Positions 1 to 12,696 of a stretch of DNA of 64,000 nucleotides are shown here, one piece after another. The stretch lies in NCBI GenBank assembly GCA_963921795.1, contig OY997640.1:50856468-50920467 (forward strand), written 5' to 3'. The translations under genes were made by a program, and so were the position numbers. The stretch is from Nannobrachium achirus. Lineage: Eukaryota > Chordata > Actinopteri > Myctophiformes > Myctophidae. Under the pieces are notes generated by a model. The model saw only the letters and a list, made by a program, of their open reading frames with translations, searched no databases and had not been told where the DNA came from. The stretch's first letter is position 1. Each line of letters begins with the position of its first letter.

Positions 1-270
1 ACAGATGTGCTGCAAATGGACTGCACTGCACTGGTGGGACTGTGCCTCTAGAGGGCAGTAATACGCCTTGAAATGAGAACTAGGCCTACTCTCAGTGTGT
101 ACAGTATAAGCGATCATATTTGCGTCTTTTTCTTGGACCTGAACACTGGGTGGGATATCCCCTCCACCCAAAAAAAGTGGAGGTGTTAATCCCCCCCGTC
201 CCCTCCTATCTATTGCGCCGATGGGTATGGGCATAAGGTTTAAAAAAAATCACACCCGTGTGAAGTGGAG

Positions 271-326
<56 letters not shown>

Positions 327-1050
327 ATCATGTGTACCGATTTTTGTGACATTTGAAGAAAATATGTAGGAAAAGGAGCAAAAAGTGTGTTTTGGAGAAA
401 ATTCAAGATGGCGGAAAATCTATCATGGCGCAAATGGGCGTGGCCTATATGGGGAGATGCGTCATGACCCAAGGAATCCAGGGAAAACATATTTTTAATT
501 TTCCGACCTACGGTTCAAGAGTTACAGGCCAAAACGTAAAGTGGGGTGTTATGGCGCCACCATGCGGCCAAATGACACAATTATTTTTTATTTAATCCTT
601 GAAATCATTATGAACCTCCTCTCCAAGTCTTGAAACTCTAGCCCCTATGGTTTGCGAGAGACAAATAATTGAATGTGAGTTTTTGCGATTCCCATTATAA
701 GTCAATGGGGAAAATTAATTCACTAATAAATTAATATCAATTAAACTATTGAACCTTTCTCTTAGCAAGTTACTAGCCCACGATTCCCGAGTAAGCCGGT
801 CGATTTGACATATGGCGCGAGTGTGTGGTGGCAAAACTGTGGGACTAGTAGCGTGCCGAAGTTTAGGAAGTTCAGGCTACATACAGACACACAGACAGAC
901 ACACAGACAGACAGACAGACCCACACGGCCACGTATAGGGAGCCTGTGCTTCACACAGCTCCAAAAAACATTGCCCCCTAGTGGTCTGTTTGCAATGAAT
1001 CCAATATTAAATACCGGTAGGTCAGTATACAGTATGGTTGAAACCCCAAA
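1..1050. repeat. Interspersed repeat remnant with (TG)n and (CAGA)n
   Basis: Contains (GT)n at 272-325 and (CAGA)n at 886-920, embedded in a sequence with 'CAAGATGGCGG', 'GGTGTTATGGCGCCACCATG', 'CCCATTATAAGTCAATGGGG' and a 'GTAGCGTGCCGAAGTTTAGG' end. It looks like a member of a fish interspersed repeat (the CGCCACCATG phrase recurs at 34.8, 35.2 and 58.9 kb). No coding function is evident. Confidence 0.45.
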
Positions 1051-1424
1051 TAATTGATTGCAGAGATTTTTCAATACACATACTATTGGGTACACTAAAT
1101 AACATACTAAAAGTTTCTGAAAAACGAACTTCTGGAAAGGCATCATTTTCAAGATGGCGTTCACGGGAGCTTAAAATGCAATGCAATATAATTGGGAGGG
1201 AATATGTGCCATCTTGAAAATTAACAGAGATTAGTTCACAGACAGTGACTGATGGACTAACGGACAGGGGCCTTCCGGCCTTCGGCTATTGGCTTGTAAT
1301 CTGGGTTCGTGTTCAATGTGAAATGAATTGCCTTCATCAGCATAGGGCAGGACATGAGCCACATCCAAATCCATAACATCATCATCTAAGTCTGTGCACA
1401 TGTAGTACACACAGAACCCTTCAG

Positions 1425-1572
1425 GGGTGCCCTGGTGGATCACCTGGTAGAGAGCATGGTGCTTGTGTGGCCACTGGCCAGGCAGGGTTCAAATCCCACT
1501 CAAGGCCATTTGCAGCATGTCATTCCCCTACTCTCCTTCCTAGTTTCCTGTCTGTCTCTCACTACAATCTAT
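1425..1572 (+). repeat. tRNA-derived SINE copy
   Basis: A box-A-like segment (GGATCACCTGGTAGAGAGC), a box B (GGTTCAAATCC at about 1487) and the family body 'GCCATTTGCAGCATGTCATT...CTCTC..TTTCCTGTCTGTCTCTCACTA' are present. The body is shared with the copies at 3.6, 30.3 and 49.6 kb. Confidence 0.6.
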
Positions 1573-1576
1573 CAGT

Positions 1577-2296
1577 CGTGGAAAAAGTACTCAAATGTTT
1601 TACTTATGTAAAAGTATCAATACTGCAATATAGAAATACTCTGTTAAAAGTAAAAGTCATTGTACTTGAGTAAAAGTACAAAAGTATTGGCATCAAAATG
1701 TACTTAAAGGGGAAGACCACCCATTTTCAATATTGAACTATGTCATTAATATACCTTAGAGTTGTGTGGAAATAGAAAAAAAAAGTTCCCCCTCTTCTGT
1801 GTTGCCTGACAATGTGTGATGTCATCAAGTTGTACTTTACAATACAAACCCCAAAATCAATTCTCCAGTTCTAGGCAACACAGAAGAGGGGGAACTTTTT
1901 TTTTATTTCCACACAATTCGTCTAAGGTATATTAATGACATAGTTCAATATTGAAAATGGGTGGTCTCCCCCTTTAAAGTACCAAAGTAAAAGTACTCAT
2001 TAAGCAAAATCTCCCATTTCAAGTTAATTCAAATGTACAAACACCTTTTGAAAATAGCAGCTGTGAGCTTGTAGATCGGCTAAAGTGTTTTGTAATAATA
2101 ATGCAAATCTATAAAGTAACTTGTAACTAAAGTGTTCAAATAAATGAAGTAGAATAAAATTACAATATTTGAATTGGAGATGTAGTGGAGTAGAAGTAAA
2201 AGTATTGGAAATTGGAAATACTCAAGTAAAGTACAAATATCTCAAAACTGTACAGTACTTAAGTAAATGTACTTAGTTAGCCTACTTTACACCACT
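1577..2296 (+). repeat. Stepwise AGTACTTTTACT-type interspersed repeat, copy 1
   Basis: Begins GTGGAAAAAGTACTCAA and is full of AAGTACTTTTAC/AAAGTAAAAGTA words, a common teleost repeat. It matches, in reverse complement, 27826-28365, and a 5' fragment lies at 49757-49850. It is interrupted by a TTAA-flanked fold-back element (1708-1973) and contains one half of the hairpin module (2050-2084). Confidence 0.7.
1708..1973. mobile_element. TTAA-flanked inverted-repeat MITE (piggyBac-like)
   Basis: 266 bp bounded by TTAA at 1704-1707 and 1974-1977. Termini AGGGGAAGACCACCC and GGGTGGTCTCCCCCT are inverted. The arms pair for about 105 bp (TTTTCAATATTGAACTATG ... CATAGTTCAATATTGAAAA; AGTTCCCCCTCTTCTGTGTT ... 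AACACAGAAGAGGGGGAACT) around a loop of about 60 bp. No ORF. The related host repeat at 28.2 kb has the undisrupted single TTAA. Confidence 0.8.
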
Positions 2297-3560
2297 TCAA
2301 TCCATAAGCTACTTTCTGTAACATGACAAAAAGACCAGACCAAGTACAGAGCCACAAAGTATAGAGTATGAGTAGGCTCAGGATGCAGGCTGCAACATAA
2401 ATGATTAGTTAACCATACCTCCAATCTGCTCCTTATGGTGTTACAGCTCATTGAAGGGCCTCCTTAACTGCATTTTGTAGAAACTGAAGGTGCTTGGAGC
2501 ATGGATCCACTAAAGTAAACCTGCCAAGATATAGACGGAACACAGTATCAGAATCCAGCCTGAAGAAATACTGTATCTGCCTCTCTTGTCTTTTTTCATC
2601 AACTGTAGTAGCTCTCAAAATCCCATGGCATAATGCTGTGAATCAATGAGTGATGGTAAAATCCCTAGTAATTCCATTTTGGACAGCCAATGACTTTGGT
2701 GACCTTTGCTGAAGCCTGGTGACTGGTGAAGTGTATAGTTATCTGCGTAGACTACTATAGTTGAAAGTAAGACTTCACAAACAAACATCTGTTGTTTTAA
2801 GTTAGTGTGCACAAACAAATAGTCATATCCAAATCTACAAACAACAGATCCAACAAAGCACTAAATCACAACAGCAGCCCAACTCTGCGGGCAAAGCGAA
2901 TCTGACTCACACCTTATCACATGACCAATGATTACAGCTCTGCCTCATGTGATATTATTTTATAGGGAGGCACAATTAAGAGTAAAGGTACAATAAATAT
3001 AACAGCACAATAAATGTAACAGAAATAAATAATTAGCAGTACTACCATGAAAGTAGAAGAATATTTGCTGCAGCCTAGCTACTGTATGTGGATTCCCTAT
3101 CAATTTTCTAAGCATAGATATTGTAGCACTTGTCACTGCAAAGCAAATATTTGGACAGATATTTTCATCCTTTCATCCTGTACCAGAGAAGACATGTTTT
3201 AATTTCAATGTAAAATATCTTTCGGCAAATAACAGAAGCAAGGATCCAGAGGTGATGAGTTTGAACACCCAAGGGATTCCCACACATTTCCCTGGTGCAT
3301 ATCTAGCCAGGCACAGTAGGATAGTCTAAATCTTACATGAGGGAGGGGTAAAAACAGCTTACACTAATTAGCCCCATGTAAACATATTGAAATAAGGGTT
3401 GAATTTGATTAGTATTAATGGTGACAATAGTGTGATAATAGAGGTACTGGTAGGCAAGCTCATTAATTACTTTCAAACTGGACCAATGTTGGACATGCCA
3501 TTGTAGACGAAAATGTAGAAAATTATTATTCTAGTCTAAGTCTGTTATTCTAGTAAAAAA
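2297..3560. other. AT-rich intergenic stretch, no feature recognised
   Basis: No convincing ORF, SSR or repeat boundary was seen apart from a poly-A run at 3555-3564. Confidence 0.5.
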
Positions 3561-3569
3561 AAAAGGCAC

Positions 3570-3705
3570 CGCCACATAGGCATGGTTGCCGCGGCGTCGC
3601 CGGTTCGATTCCCGATCTGGACGACCTTTGCCGCATGTCACTCCCCATCTCTCTCTCCCCATTTCCTGTCAGTCTACTGTATACTATCAATAAAGGCATA
3701 AAAGC
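3570..3705 (+). repeat. SINE 3' part
   Basis: 'GCCGGTTCGATTCCCGATCT' (box B), 'GACGACCTTTGCCGCATGTC', 'CCCCATTTCCTGTCAGTCTA' and the terminal 'TATCAATAAAGGCATAAAAG' match the copies at 30.3 and 49.6 kb. Confidence 0.7.
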
Positions 3706-4289
3706 CCCCCGCACGTGAGCTTATCCACAACTTTCCAACGTCCTATCGTGCATTGCGCAGAAAGTGTGCGGCGCCGAGTGTGATCTACAAGCTCACAACG
3801 GTTGCATCTGCGACGCGAAGTGAGCTTGTATGTCTGCTGTTAACCGTAAGTGTCCCGCAAATAATGCTACAGTAAATTCTCTCGGAAAGTCGGAAACAGG
3901 TGCATGGATAGAGCCACTATTTTTGACAATAATTAAATATAAATCAGGATTGAGTGAGTAATTGATGAAACATTGTCTTGATTATTATTATGTCAAACAC
4001 AATTTACTGGACCACCTAAAAACTTTACACAAACATTTCTTAATTAAGAATATGACTCATAGATCAAAAGTTTGCAATTGTCCCCAACCCAATGGAACAA
4101 GAGGATACAGATAATGTACAGCTTAGTCCCATTTTTACAAAACTGCACATCTGAACAGACCATTACAATCTCACAAAACATATTGTATACAAATCATTCC
4201 AGATTTAGGGATTAATGTTAATGACAAGAGACATGATATAAAATATGAATTCTGAGGCAGATTTTCTTTTCTGTTTTCTCAACATCAGT

Positions 4290-4291
4290 GA

Positions 4292-4352
<61 letters not shown>
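4290..4352. repeat. (GT)n microsatellite
   Basis: Uninterrupted GT array; the open frames on both strands are artefacts of it. Confidence 0.95.
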
Positions 4353-4354
<2 letters not shown>

Positions 4355-4909
4355 GGAATTGGAGGTCCAGCATTCAACCAGTCCAGTCCTCCTCAACAAA
4401 GCTGGACAGCGTGTTTGAGTTTCACAAACTATGGGGCAGCTCCATCAATATTTACCTCTCTCACCACCACCCCACCTTTCACACAGGAAAAAGTGAGTGC
4501 AGCTCAGAGTACAAGCAGCCGCCACCTCTCCCAGTGTTACTAATTATCCCTGTTTGCTTTCCGGGCAGCTCCCAGGCATTCTGATTGGATTTACTTGACA
4601 AAATAAATAAATGATCGTCATAAAAGTATAATGGAGCCTCCCTGACCTTTCACCATAACTTGGGCCGTGTTAGCAAAGGTATGATGGAGCAAGCACTGTT
4701 GGATTCTTTTGTTCTTGTGTTTGATGCTTTCTGACTCTTAAACCAATCCTGATGCCTACAGTACCAGGGAAAAACCTGCGTGTGTTCCTTGCTGAGATTC
4801 TTGTTTCACATGCCGTTTCTCATTCAACCCACTTGCATGTCATCACTGGAGAATCTATAATGAGGATGCTCTGCGTTTGTCTTTAACATTGTATAACAGT
4901 TATCATCCA

Positions 4910-5460
4910 TCCATCCATCTTCAACCGCTATCCGGAATCGGGTCACGGGGGTAACAGTTCCAACAGTTTTCCCTCTCCTGTGCAACCTTATCAGTTTCAG
5001 TTTCCAGTTTATTTTTATTTATAGTGCACTTATAATTTTTTATCTGTGCACTTTACAACAGTACAACACTTCCTCCGGGGGGACCCGAGGCGTTCCTCGG
5101 CCAGTGTGGCGATGTACTGTACTTCCTCCATCTGGTCTTTGGTCTGCCACAGGGTTTCCTCCCAGTGGGAAATGCATAGGGAGATGCTCGGGAGGCATCC
5201 ATACTAGATGCCCGAACCACCTAAGCTGGCAGTAGCGGTTCTACTCCAAGTCTCTCTCGGGTGACTGAACTTCTCACCCACTCTCTAAAGGAGATGCCAG
5301 CCACCCCGTCTGAGAAAACTAATTTCGTCTGCTTGTACAAGTGACCTTATGCTTTTGGTCATTACCCACATTTCATGACCATAGAGTAGGAACAAAGATT
5401 GCTTGGTAGACAGATAGCTTTGCCTTCTGGCTATCAATGCAGACTGTAGTTAAAGTCTTG
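4910..5460 (-). repeat. Teleost LINE-like repeat remnant
   Basis: 'CATCCATCCATCTTCAACCG', 'TCCGGAATCGGGTCACGGGG', 'CTTCCTCCGGGGGGACCCGA', 'ATGCCCGAACCACCTAAGCT' and 'CATGACCATAGAGTAGGAAC' are phrases of a very common teleost retrotransposon-derived repeat. The copy is interrupted near 4960-5060 by unrelated AT-rich sequence and has no intact frame. Its class assignment (non-LTR) and its orientation are inference. Confidence 0.55.
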
Positions 5461-5469
5461 AAATGAAGT

Positions 5470-6980
5470 ATGCTGAAAGGCCACATGCTTCACAGAGAGT
5501 CCAACGGAACAAGAACATTTTTTTGGTTTGCCAATCTGAATTAAGTTCTGAAATAAGTAAATCTGCCCATAGCCTATAGCTCTATGAATCTTTCTAGTGA
5601 CACCGCGTCACGTTCCGTCCCTTGAGCCACTGAAGATTTGTACAGCCAGCACTGGAACTGGTGCTGGAATTCCCTCCACTGTGCGAAATTTGTCACGAGG
5701 TATGAAGACCTGCCATTTCTTGCCACAGGTTGTGTTTACGCATGGTCACTCAAAGAGGTATTACAGATGTGTTTGTGCTGCCTGTAGGTTGGCTCATGAG
5801 TCAAGTACCACCAAACATCGCTTCAAAACTATCGTTGCTCTCGCTACTGGCAGGCAGAATGCAGAAACAAAACAAAATATATCATGGCCACCTTGAGCTT
5901 CTGACCAACGTCTGATCAGTCACAGGAGAACAACCAAACAAAGTTTTGAAAGACACTTTTGTAGTTTTTGACTTTACAGCCGAACAAATGCCGGATGTTG
6001 GTTGGGAGTATGTATAGTGGGCTTTAGAATGAGGCTAATTGAGCATGTAGAATGGATGTAGCATCTTTCTGAGTGCTTTCCTAGTGTTTACTGTACATTT
6101 TGACTCTCTTGTCTTGTCTCTTCTCTCTCTCCCTCTGGAACAGCAGCAACAATGAGTACAGTGCCCAACACATAGCACTCAGTTTACACACTTACACTCA
6201 AAGAAACACAACGGAAATTAGCTCTCAAGCTTGATTGCGCTTTACCCTTTTGACAGATATATAAATATGCGTTATGTCAATAAAGATGTCAATCAATAAA
6301 TAATTACGCCATATATTTAATACCCTTGGTGCCATGGTCATGATTCACCTCTATGTGAAGGTCTCTTGCCAGGAGGTACCATCAGTTCTTGAATGGGGGA
6401 GAATCTCTGCTCATTCTCTACAGAGTAAAATCCTCATTTGTTCAGAGTTAACATCTGCTCTCTCAAGTCACGTTGAGCTGTTTCTGATTGCAGTATGCTG
6501 GTCTGTTTGGTATTCTCATTCTCCTCCACAGGTCACTAAGTTGTTTGATTTGGCCTCCTTATTTAATATAATAAATATTTCGAAAAACCTTCGCCAGGGC
6601 TGTAGAATAATTGAATTTGACTTTTATCAGTTTCTGGCATCCCTAGGTTACACCCTTTTGGCTGAGAAAAGGGGTAGAAACTGTGTCAATGGCTGGAACC
6701 CGCGAGGTCTCCCCAGCCCTCAGGACAGACCCTAGAAGCAAGCTTTCTCCAAGCCTTGCCTGCCTGTCACTCTTGGTCTCTGTCGCTCAGAGGCTCACTT
6801 TATTGTCTCTGTCAGTTGTGAGGCAGTGGTTAGCCCCCACTCCCTGTCACCCCTCTGTCAGGCCCTGACCGATAAAGCTAGCACACTGGCGCCAATCTCC
6901 CATCTTCAGCTCCGTTGGCTGTTCCTGGACTCCATTTCACCACTAATTAGCTCTTTGGAGACTTCTCCTCGTGGAAGTGG
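5470..6980. other. Intergenic, no supported gene
   Basis: Open frames of 60-130 codons occur (for example 6334-6735), but none shows recognisable motifs or splice-compatible context. Confidence 0.5.
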
Positions 6981-6986
6981 GGGTTG

Positions 6987-6987
<1 letters not shown>

Positions 6988-7053
<66 letters not shown>

Positions 7054-7108
7054 TGAGTGCGTGCGTGCGTGCATGCGTGCGTGTGTGCGTGTGTGTGTGT
7101 GTGTGTGT
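6988..7108. repeat. (GT)n/(GTGC)n compound microsatellite
   Basis: GT array passing into GTGC repeats and back to GT. Confidence 0.95.
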
Positions 7109-7290
7109 TGGTGGGGTAGGATAGGGGGTTAGGGAGAGGGTGGGAGGTGTTGTTGGGGGTCGTGTGTGGTGGTGCTACTGACAGGCGTGAGACGCTGATC
7201 AAAAAAAAGTTCTGAAAAGATTCTTTCAAATGACTCAAAGTGGGTTTAAAATTAAAATAATACGCTTTAAGAACTTGATGGACAGTCATT

Positions 7291-7362
7291 TAGATAGATA
7301 GATAGATAGATGGATGGATGAATCGATGGATGGATGGATGGATGGATAGACAGATGGATAGT
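7291..7362. repeat. (GATA)n/(GATG)n microsatellite
   Basis: TAGATAGATAGATAGATGGATGGATG-type tract with a few interruptions. Confidence 0.9.
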
Positions 7363-8088
7363 TAGAGTAAAAGTGCATATTCTCAGTTAAATAAAAAAAG
7401 GTTTAACTTTACTGACAGGCAGCTGCTCTCTAACTGAGCGTAACCTGCTGCAAAATGAGAAGACAGACTCTGGTCAAAGCCAGGCATGGGGTGAAGAGCG
7501 GAGGCTGTCCTGCCTCCGCTGTCCTGCCTCAGCCTGACCCAGCATGGCCACTCCATTGGTCCTCAGGGTGATTAACATGTCAGCAGGGGTCCGCACATGA
7601 AAAGACCACTGTTTCTTTGTCTTCTGGTGTGTAAATATTGTGCTAGCAGAATATGAAAGTAGCGCAACTATAAGGTACAAAAACATAGGGAAAAAAGATC
7701 AAGAGTGGGTCTCACATCAAGGAGGACCCTGAGGATGTCTTTGTTGTCAACTTCAGAAGGGGGAAGAGAGGAGCAGGGGAGGAAACTGGCAGAAGGGAAA
7801 GATGCCAGAGAGAGCTCAAAGGATTTGGTCTGGGCAAGGTGATCGGTATTCCTCGGCAGTCTGCCTTCTGGCTCAGATCACTGGGAGTAAGCTGGCAGCC
7901 AAGCCAGAGGGCATAACAGCACAAACACACCTTCAGCACTGCTCTGCTAGAGGCTCGGCCCTACAATCTGGAGGGGCGGGAGTTGAAGAGAGAGAGCGAG
8001 AGAGAGAAAGATGGGGAGACACAGAAAGGGGAAGTGCGAGAAAATAAATATGCTATAATTACCTTCACACCGTCAACCCACTGACATC

Positions 8089-8091
<3 letters not shown>

Positions 8092-8182
<91 letters not shown>
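8092..8182. repeat. (TG)n microsatellite
   Basis: About 45 uninterrupted TG units. Confidence 0.97.
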
Positions 8183-8183
<1 letters not shown>

Positions 8184-8307
8184 ATGGGTATTGTATGTAG
8201 AGGTTCACATTAGCACATGCACATTTGTATTTACGTAAGCGAAAGGCATCTGTCCTGATTTTAGATATTTACATTTTTTGGGTGAAGGTGCATGGAGGCC
8301 ACTTGGT

Positions 8308-8440
<133 letters not shown>

Positions 8441-9427
8441 TCATTCATGGACTGTTCACGCCAGATCATCCCTGTATAACTCCCAATCAAGCTCCAAACA
8501 CACAAGCTTGTGCATGTGACAAGAGAGGACCTTACAGTGCTGTGCAATGATGAGGACTAGTCCCCACCACCTGACAGACTCCAGTCGCGTATTAGACACC
8601 TGCCTGGCTTGCACTGATATTGCTCTACAGCTCTGACTAAAGGTCTAAGCTGGTGCCTGATGGGTGGGCAGAGCTGGGCAGGGCGCGCCAATGAAGCCCT
8701 CACACGTGCACAGAATGTCTTGTGACAGCAAGCAGATGTACTTACATAGGCCAGCTGTCTCCATGGAACCCCACCACCCCGACACAAACACACACAGTTT
8801 TACACATACACATACGTACAAGCACCCAAATATACACAAACTCTCTCACACACATGCACACACACACTGCAGCTGGCCCTGAAAGATGTTCCACACACTG
8901 CACAGAGCACCTGTGGTCAAACACACAGTAAGGTGATCCTGGAATATCTAAATATCCTGAATTAACCCATTTAGACCTGAGACAGATTCTAAAAATGCCT
9001 TCTAAATCCTGACAGTTTTCTAAATAACTCCACATCTGAAACTAGAATGACACAGATTCTGTCCCGGATTGAAAGGTATAACAACGCATAGGTTTAACAG
9101 GTCTCGTAAGAGAGGAGTAGAATTCATTTGATTGATGTTCTGCAAGCATTTACAATCTTAGCGGAAAACAAATGCTGCTTTATTTATTTATTCATGCGTT
9201 TATTTATTTACAAATTTGGCTCCTTGAAAATGCATAATTATCATCACACATTCACATCCTCTGATATACAAGTAGAGAAACTGGGACGATCAACTGGTTT
9301 TCGATGCATTTTCTTATAGTTATTTGAGTTATGGACCTCTTAAACTAAAAGGATCAACTACAAAAAAAGAAAAGAAAAAAAGACTAAACTAAATGATGTG
9401 GCTTCCCTATAGATCTCGTGTGGCCAG

Positions 9428-9432
9428 ACATC

Positions 9433-9476
<44 letters not shown>
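9428..9476. repeat. (CAGA)n microsatellite
   Basis: About 12 units of ACAG. Confidence 0.95.
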
Positions 9477-9479
9477 CTT

Positions 9480-11690
9480 CTAAAAGGCTCAGTCCCTAAG
9501 AGCCATGGTGAAAAGAGTTACTTGACCGTTTGAAATCTCAGTTTCAACTCAGTATCTCAGTCATGTCTGTGTATCTCTGTATCTAATCGGTATTCCATCT
9601 CTGCATGCATGGAAACATTGAATATTCTGAACCATTAAGGAATGCTTGATACATTTTCCATAAGAATACCATCAATACACGTAAGATTCTATCTATCCCA
9701 TTGTGTTCATCATGAGCTTAAACTTATTAGTAATAATCAATTTAAAATAATGAAGTCTGTAAAGCCTCCCCCTTCTGGCAAACGTTCCAAAATAAAATCA
9801 CACATTCATGCTGCATGACCTTGGATTCATGTTGGTGCCGACCGTGACCGTGTTGATAAAAAACAATTTGAAAAGATCTGAATACATCTTTGATGTGCAA
9901 AATTCAATATCCGTTTAATGATAAATATTGTTCATTATAATTCAATATCTTAGGTAATGCAGTGTTGTAATCGATCAATACAGTGCTATCTTAAACTCTC
10001 AATAAAGTCCACAGAGACCAAGTTCAAGGCTGAGCTGGAGACTATAAAATAGTAAAGTATCATTTCGGTCTAGCCTAATTTGGCAAACATTGTCATGGTG
10101 TTTTTACCATGCAAACTGAGGTGCAGGACCAACCCAGCTTCTGCCTTTGAGTGCAAAGTGGGGAAAAAAAGTTAAATGCATGTCCTTGTTATTCTTCAGG
10201 TTTTTAAGAAGAATCTTAATGTTTGTTATTCCTCCAGCGATCAGTTCCCAGAGCCCAAGGTTAACATATTCACATGGACAGAGATTGAATTAAATAAATA
10301 AGAGCTGGAAACAATTAGCAACACATCAATAGTCAGATCAATAGTGATGTTGGTAATTATCACTTTTGGGATAGGGGAGATGGCCTTTCCTTATTGATGC
10401 TGTTTAATTCACAGGTATAACCTCAGGGCTGGTAGAATAAATCAAAACACATCAAGGTAAGGTTAAAAAAAAAAGCATTCCCTGTTCCATGATGACAGAA
10501 TTTAATAGAAATGGTGTCCTGTAAGCCACGTTTTTAGAAACTGAATGTTGAAGTAATCTTAAAATAATTAAGCTTCAACAAATGAAGTATTGTGCAAATA
10601 CACTTCAGATACAGTTAACGGTGACTGATCAGAACATATATTTTTATTCCATTTTATGCCGTTTCTGACACAGAGTACTGCTTGATAGCTACTGTATGCA
10701 TGGCCATGGTGATTACCGTATAAAATGGTTTCACCAAATAAGATTAATCAATTTCAGGAAACGTTATCTGATCACTGAGGAAATATAAATTATAAATGAA
10801 CCATTAACAAATTCACAAATTAGTTTGAAATGAATTACAGTTAATCGCGTGCCCTCAGCAATCAATTAACAGGAAAATAGATGATGTCGAGTCAATTATT
10901 TCCATATGTCCTTTTTTAAATTTAAACTGACTTTTGTTCCCTGATATAGTTTTAGAACTTTATACTGTACACAGTATATAATAGATGTTATTATTGCGGT
11001 AACGTAACTTTTAATTATTCATGAGAATAATTTCCGTATTTGGACTGAGAAAATTAGGAATTTATTGAAGAACAGCCAACCTATGAATTACATGCACATC
11101 AATTATGATTGTATTGTCCTTATGGTCTTGCATGTCTATTAATGTCTAGTATTTAAATGTTTTGATTTATGCAAAAAGATAAACTATTAAATGAACACAG
11201 CCTCCACACTTCCTCCCAAACCCTTGACCAAATTCTAAATTATAATCACATTAACCTCTATTAGGCTAATTGAAAATTACAGTACAAATCCCAGAGCATT
11301 TAACCATTTACTTACACTAGGATTAATTGGTAGTCTGCTTCACGGCACAGAGCTTCAATTAAGTTTACCAATGACAGGTCAAAAGAAGGAAAGATTCATG
11401 TTTCATCCTTTTAAGTTCTTCATTTGTTACAGTTCCCTTGAGGATCCATGTGGCCAAAAGAATCTGAGGTAATGTGAATGATTATGGTCTCACTTTGATG
11501 AGATAAGGGGGTGGGACATCAGGGCTTGGTTGTATAAATCCTCAACAGATTTTTTTTTTTTTTTTTTGGCATAAAGACATACTATATCAGACCGCAGCAT
11601 TGGTTGTGTGATTGTAAGTTGGTACCACTACAGTTTGTATTTTGTCAATTTCAACTTGTAATGATCACTAGTGTTTTATTTATTTTATCT
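9480..11690. other. AT-rich single-copy non-coding block
   Basis: 2.2 kb without SSRs, SINE or MITE signatures, rich in TAATTA/ATTAAT homeodomain-like words (for example 10820-10900, 11220-11340). No ORFs of note. Its freedom from repeats, in a window packed with them, makes it a candidate for constrained regulatory sequence, but constraint cannot be seen from a single sequence. Confidence 0.4.
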
Positions 11691-11729
11691 GTTGTTCATA
11701 GTATTACAAAACACTTTGAGTTTATTGAA

Positions 11730-11938
11730 TATCGTCGCTGTCGGGTGGAAACCTTGTACTGTATGCCCAAACTTTTTAAATTATTAATTATTTTTTCTTT
11801 ATTTTTCTGCTATTTTCACTACTTTCTTGCAACACTCTTGTATGATGACCTAGGGCATTCATTTACAGGGGGGAAAAAAAGAAAAAATTGAAAAAGTTTA
11901 AATATGGAGTCACTAGGTTTCTGCCTGACAGCAATTAT
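11730..11938. mobile_element. MITE, TGTCGGGTGGAAACC family, copy A (decayed)
   Basis: Left terminus TATCGTCGCTGTCGGGTGGA and right terminus AGGTTTCTGCCTGACAGCAA are inverted relative to each other. The inner landmark CTTGTATGATGA is shared with copy C at 40.9 kb. The central hairpin is mostly lost, only CTGCTATTTTCACTA remaining. Confidence 0.65.
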
Positions 11939-12072
11939 ATCCAAGACACTTTGCGTCACAGAAGTTTCAGTTTCAATGTACATCTCTCTCTTTATATGTA
12001 TATGCATAACTTGTAATACTGCTTGAACCTGCCGTTTTTCCATTATGTTTCCATTATGCTACATAACACGAG

Positions 12073-12188
12073 TTCCCGGGATCAACACGGACTCTGACTT
12101 TATTGACTCCCTGCTGAAGTCTGGCTCTGGGAACGATGACTGGATGAAGGACATCAATCTGGATGAGATTCTAGGCAGTCACTCCTGA
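12073..12188 (+). pseudogene. Orphan C-terminal coding tail, possibly mastermind-like
   Basis: An open frame reads ...INTD-SDFIDSLLKSGSGNDDW-MKDINLDEILGSHS and then TGA at 12186. Its acidic, amphipathic, codon-like composition stands out from the AT-rich surroundings. The wording resembles, from memory, the extreme C-terminus of mastermind-like Notch co-activators, whose tails are acidic activation segments. The frame is open only from about 12027. A weak acceptor (pyrimidine-rich, ending CACGAG at 12072) could make it a terminal exon, but no preceding exons were recognised in the window, and a decayed MITE lies just upstream (11730-11938). It may be a last exon, or a stranded exon fragment or retro-copy. 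The family assignment is uncertain. Confidence 0.35.
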
Positions 12189-12696
12189 ATTGGAGTCTCA
12201 GATGGCCTCAGTCAAGACCAAATTAATCTGAACATGTAGGTAAAGGCTACAAAACCATTAAGAAAACAACGCTTTCTCCACAGCTGTGAGCTTGTATCTC
12301 AGCCTGTATATCTTTCGACTGAATAGTATTCACTGACCATCACATACTCCAGTGACAGAGAACAAATTGCACTTGAAGGATCCTGATGGCTCTCAGCTTT
12401 TGAAGTTCTCCTCGATTACTTATGTCAAAATGTCAAACCTCTTCATCCTCTTCCGCTAGCTGTCTGCCAGAGCGGTTACCGCCTCTCTTTTGCCTCGTTC
12501 TGCAGCCGCCCTGTCTCCTCTAAGCCTGTCTGCCCTCTGCTCCTCACGTCGGCTACAAGAGGTGTCATACTCTAGCATTAACAGACCCTTATCGATTCTC
12601 TCAAGGGACATTCTGTCATCCATCGTCAGTTAAACTCTAACCAGTCACACAGCAATAAGAGCAGCACTTTACTTGAAGTGCATTTGAAGCTATAGA
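12189..12696. other. Non-coding stretch after the orphan tail
   Basis: Higher GC than its surroundings. It contains a short hairpin-module fragment (CAGCTGTGAGCTTGTATCTC at 12281-12300). It could be the 3' UTR of the orphan tail, but no close AATAAA was noted. Confidence 0.3.

Noticed and set aside
5597-5896. 99-codon frame with several Cys residues
   Set aside because: No recognisable zinc-finger spacing or transposase motif. Adjacent to LINE-like remnants and probably chance.
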